Assembly: GCA_019118605.1 (NCBI GenBank)
Contig: DWYP01000037.1
Coordinates: 27,451 to 91,450, forward strand
DNA length: 64,000 nucleotides
Direction of reading: 5' to 3'
Origin: Candidatus Alistipes faecavium
GTDB lineage: Bacteria; Bacteroidota; Bacteroidia; Bacteroidales; Rikenellaceae
Shown here: piece after piece, positions 63,414-64,000 of the stretch
How the letters are laid out: each line of letters opens with the position of its first letter
How positions within the stretch are numbered: position 1 is the first letter of the stretch
Position numbers and translations under genes: made by a program
The notes under the pieces: model-generated
The model's input: only the letters and a program-made list of their open reading frames with translations
Told to the model about the DNA's origin: nothing
Database searches by the model: none

Positions 63414-63914
63414 GTGTTAACTCTTTTGATATTTTTTATAAACGTTTCTCTCATGCCGGCATCGGCATCGGCTCTGTATTTTGCGGGTTGCGGCCGCCGG
63501 GCTGTTGAATACGGCGGAGAACAAGCCGGTGCGGCACAGGAGGTCGGCCATTCGGCAAGAAGCCCCTTCCGAAAGACCGGGCACAGGATCTCCGCGAAAC
63601 ATCGCGGCGGTACTCTCCGGGGAGTGAAGCCCTGCGGTCTGCGCTGTCAGTGCGGCGAACGCAATGCCTGGAGTTTGGGCCTTCGTGGTATATGTTTTTT
63701 TATGCGTCGCAGTATGGCCTGCGTGTTTTCGGCCTTGCGGTCGGCAAAGCGCTTTGCGCCGTTGCGTAGCGCGGCCAAATTGCGGACACGGCAGGCAAAA
63801 CAAAAATCCCCGATAGCAGACAGCTGTCAGGGATTTTTTCAGGTACCCGGAGCCGCATTTGTATATAGTAAATCCCATTAAATCGGAATAATTAAACAGA
63901 TGCGCCAATTTCAT
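63414..63914 (-). other. GC-rich element with uncertain ORF (possible dispersed repeat)
   Basis: An ORF on the minus strand (63417-63914) and an overlapping one on the plus strand (63414-63881) both look non-protein-like (Arg/Cys/Ser-rich, no hydrophobic core). Part of the minus translation (LHSPESTAAMFRGDPVPGLS) seems familiar as a spurious ORF recurring in Bacteroidales genomes, which would fit a repeated non-coding element; I cannot verify this here. It ends at a terminator-like hairpin. Confidence 0.35.
63802..63839. terminator. Bidirectional terminator-like hairpin
   Basis: 9-bp AAAAATCCC/GGGATTTTT stem (63802-63810 with 63830-63838) enclosing a second palindrome GACAGCTGTC, with T-runs on both strands. 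Confidence 0.65.
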
Positions 63915-64000
63915 TGTATTTCTCTTATTTTCAGTATTATATATTCACTCATTTGTTTTAACCACTGAAAAGGCATAAAAGATTTTTCAGCATGCGTGGG

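Noticed and set aside
1..64000. CRISPR arrays, rRNA genes, intact transposases
   Set aside because: No regularly spaced repeats, rRNA-like sequence or transposase domains were found on either strand.

Overview
The window looks like chromosome from a high-GC member of the Bacteroidota, most likely a gut Alistipes-type bacterium (Rikenellaceae). The evidence is a SusC/SusD pair, a TamB/TamL outer-membrane assembly pair, TonB-dependent receptors, many lipoproteins, a Rho factor with a long disordered insert, and several promoters of the Bacteroidota form TTTG-N18..20-TAnnTTTG. Most of the sequence is GC-rich, so the antisense strand of real genes is full of long false ORFs; these were left out. 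The genus is an inference from composition and gene content.

Layout. 1-13 kb is mostly housekeeping: the 3' part of an outer-membrane barrel gene, an Fe-superoxide dismutase fused to rubredoxin, a small monooxygenase, an AmpG-like permease, pheT, trpB (TrpB2 type) behind a complete tryptophan attenuator, an EamA permease, lysA, lepA and a fatty-acyl-CoA ligase, followed by tRNA-Gly(CCC). 14.9-19.9 kb is an accessory stretch with AT-rich segments: three unfamiliar small lipoproteins or proteins, a C10 (streptopain-type) protease with an apparent frameshift in its signal peptide, two families of direct repeats, and the 3' stump of a TonB-dependent receptor. 20-27.3 kb is tamB-tamL. 27.6-34.4 kb holds glpK-glpF, a rho-nuclease-DUF1893-ECF S-component cluster and crcB.

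34.5-45.5 kb is carbohydrate catabolism on the minus strand: a GH31 enzyme carrying CBM32, dockerin and cohesin modules, a GH2 beta-galactosidase with CBM32, then a PfkB sugar kinase and a GH32 fructanase that together suit fructan use. 45.6-50.3 kb is a copper module (CopA with an extra C-terminal metal-binding domain, and an AraC regulator with a metal-binding-like N-terminus) plus a GNAT-nitrilase fusion. 50.5-54.5 kb is a TonB-dependent receptor with a beta-helix lipoprotein. 54.6-63.0 kb is a polysaccharide-utilization operon read on the minus strand: SusC, SusD, a DUF1735 lipoprotein, an internally deleted GH43 remnant and an endonuclease/exonuclease/phosphatase-family lipoprotein. The SusC signal peptide is out of frame at an A9 and a G9 tract. 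The last kilobase has no convincing gene.

The strongest regulatory discovery is the tryptophan attenuator: promoter, 27-codon leader with three consecutive Trp codons, antiterminator and terminator are all directly readable upstream of a single trpB2 gene.
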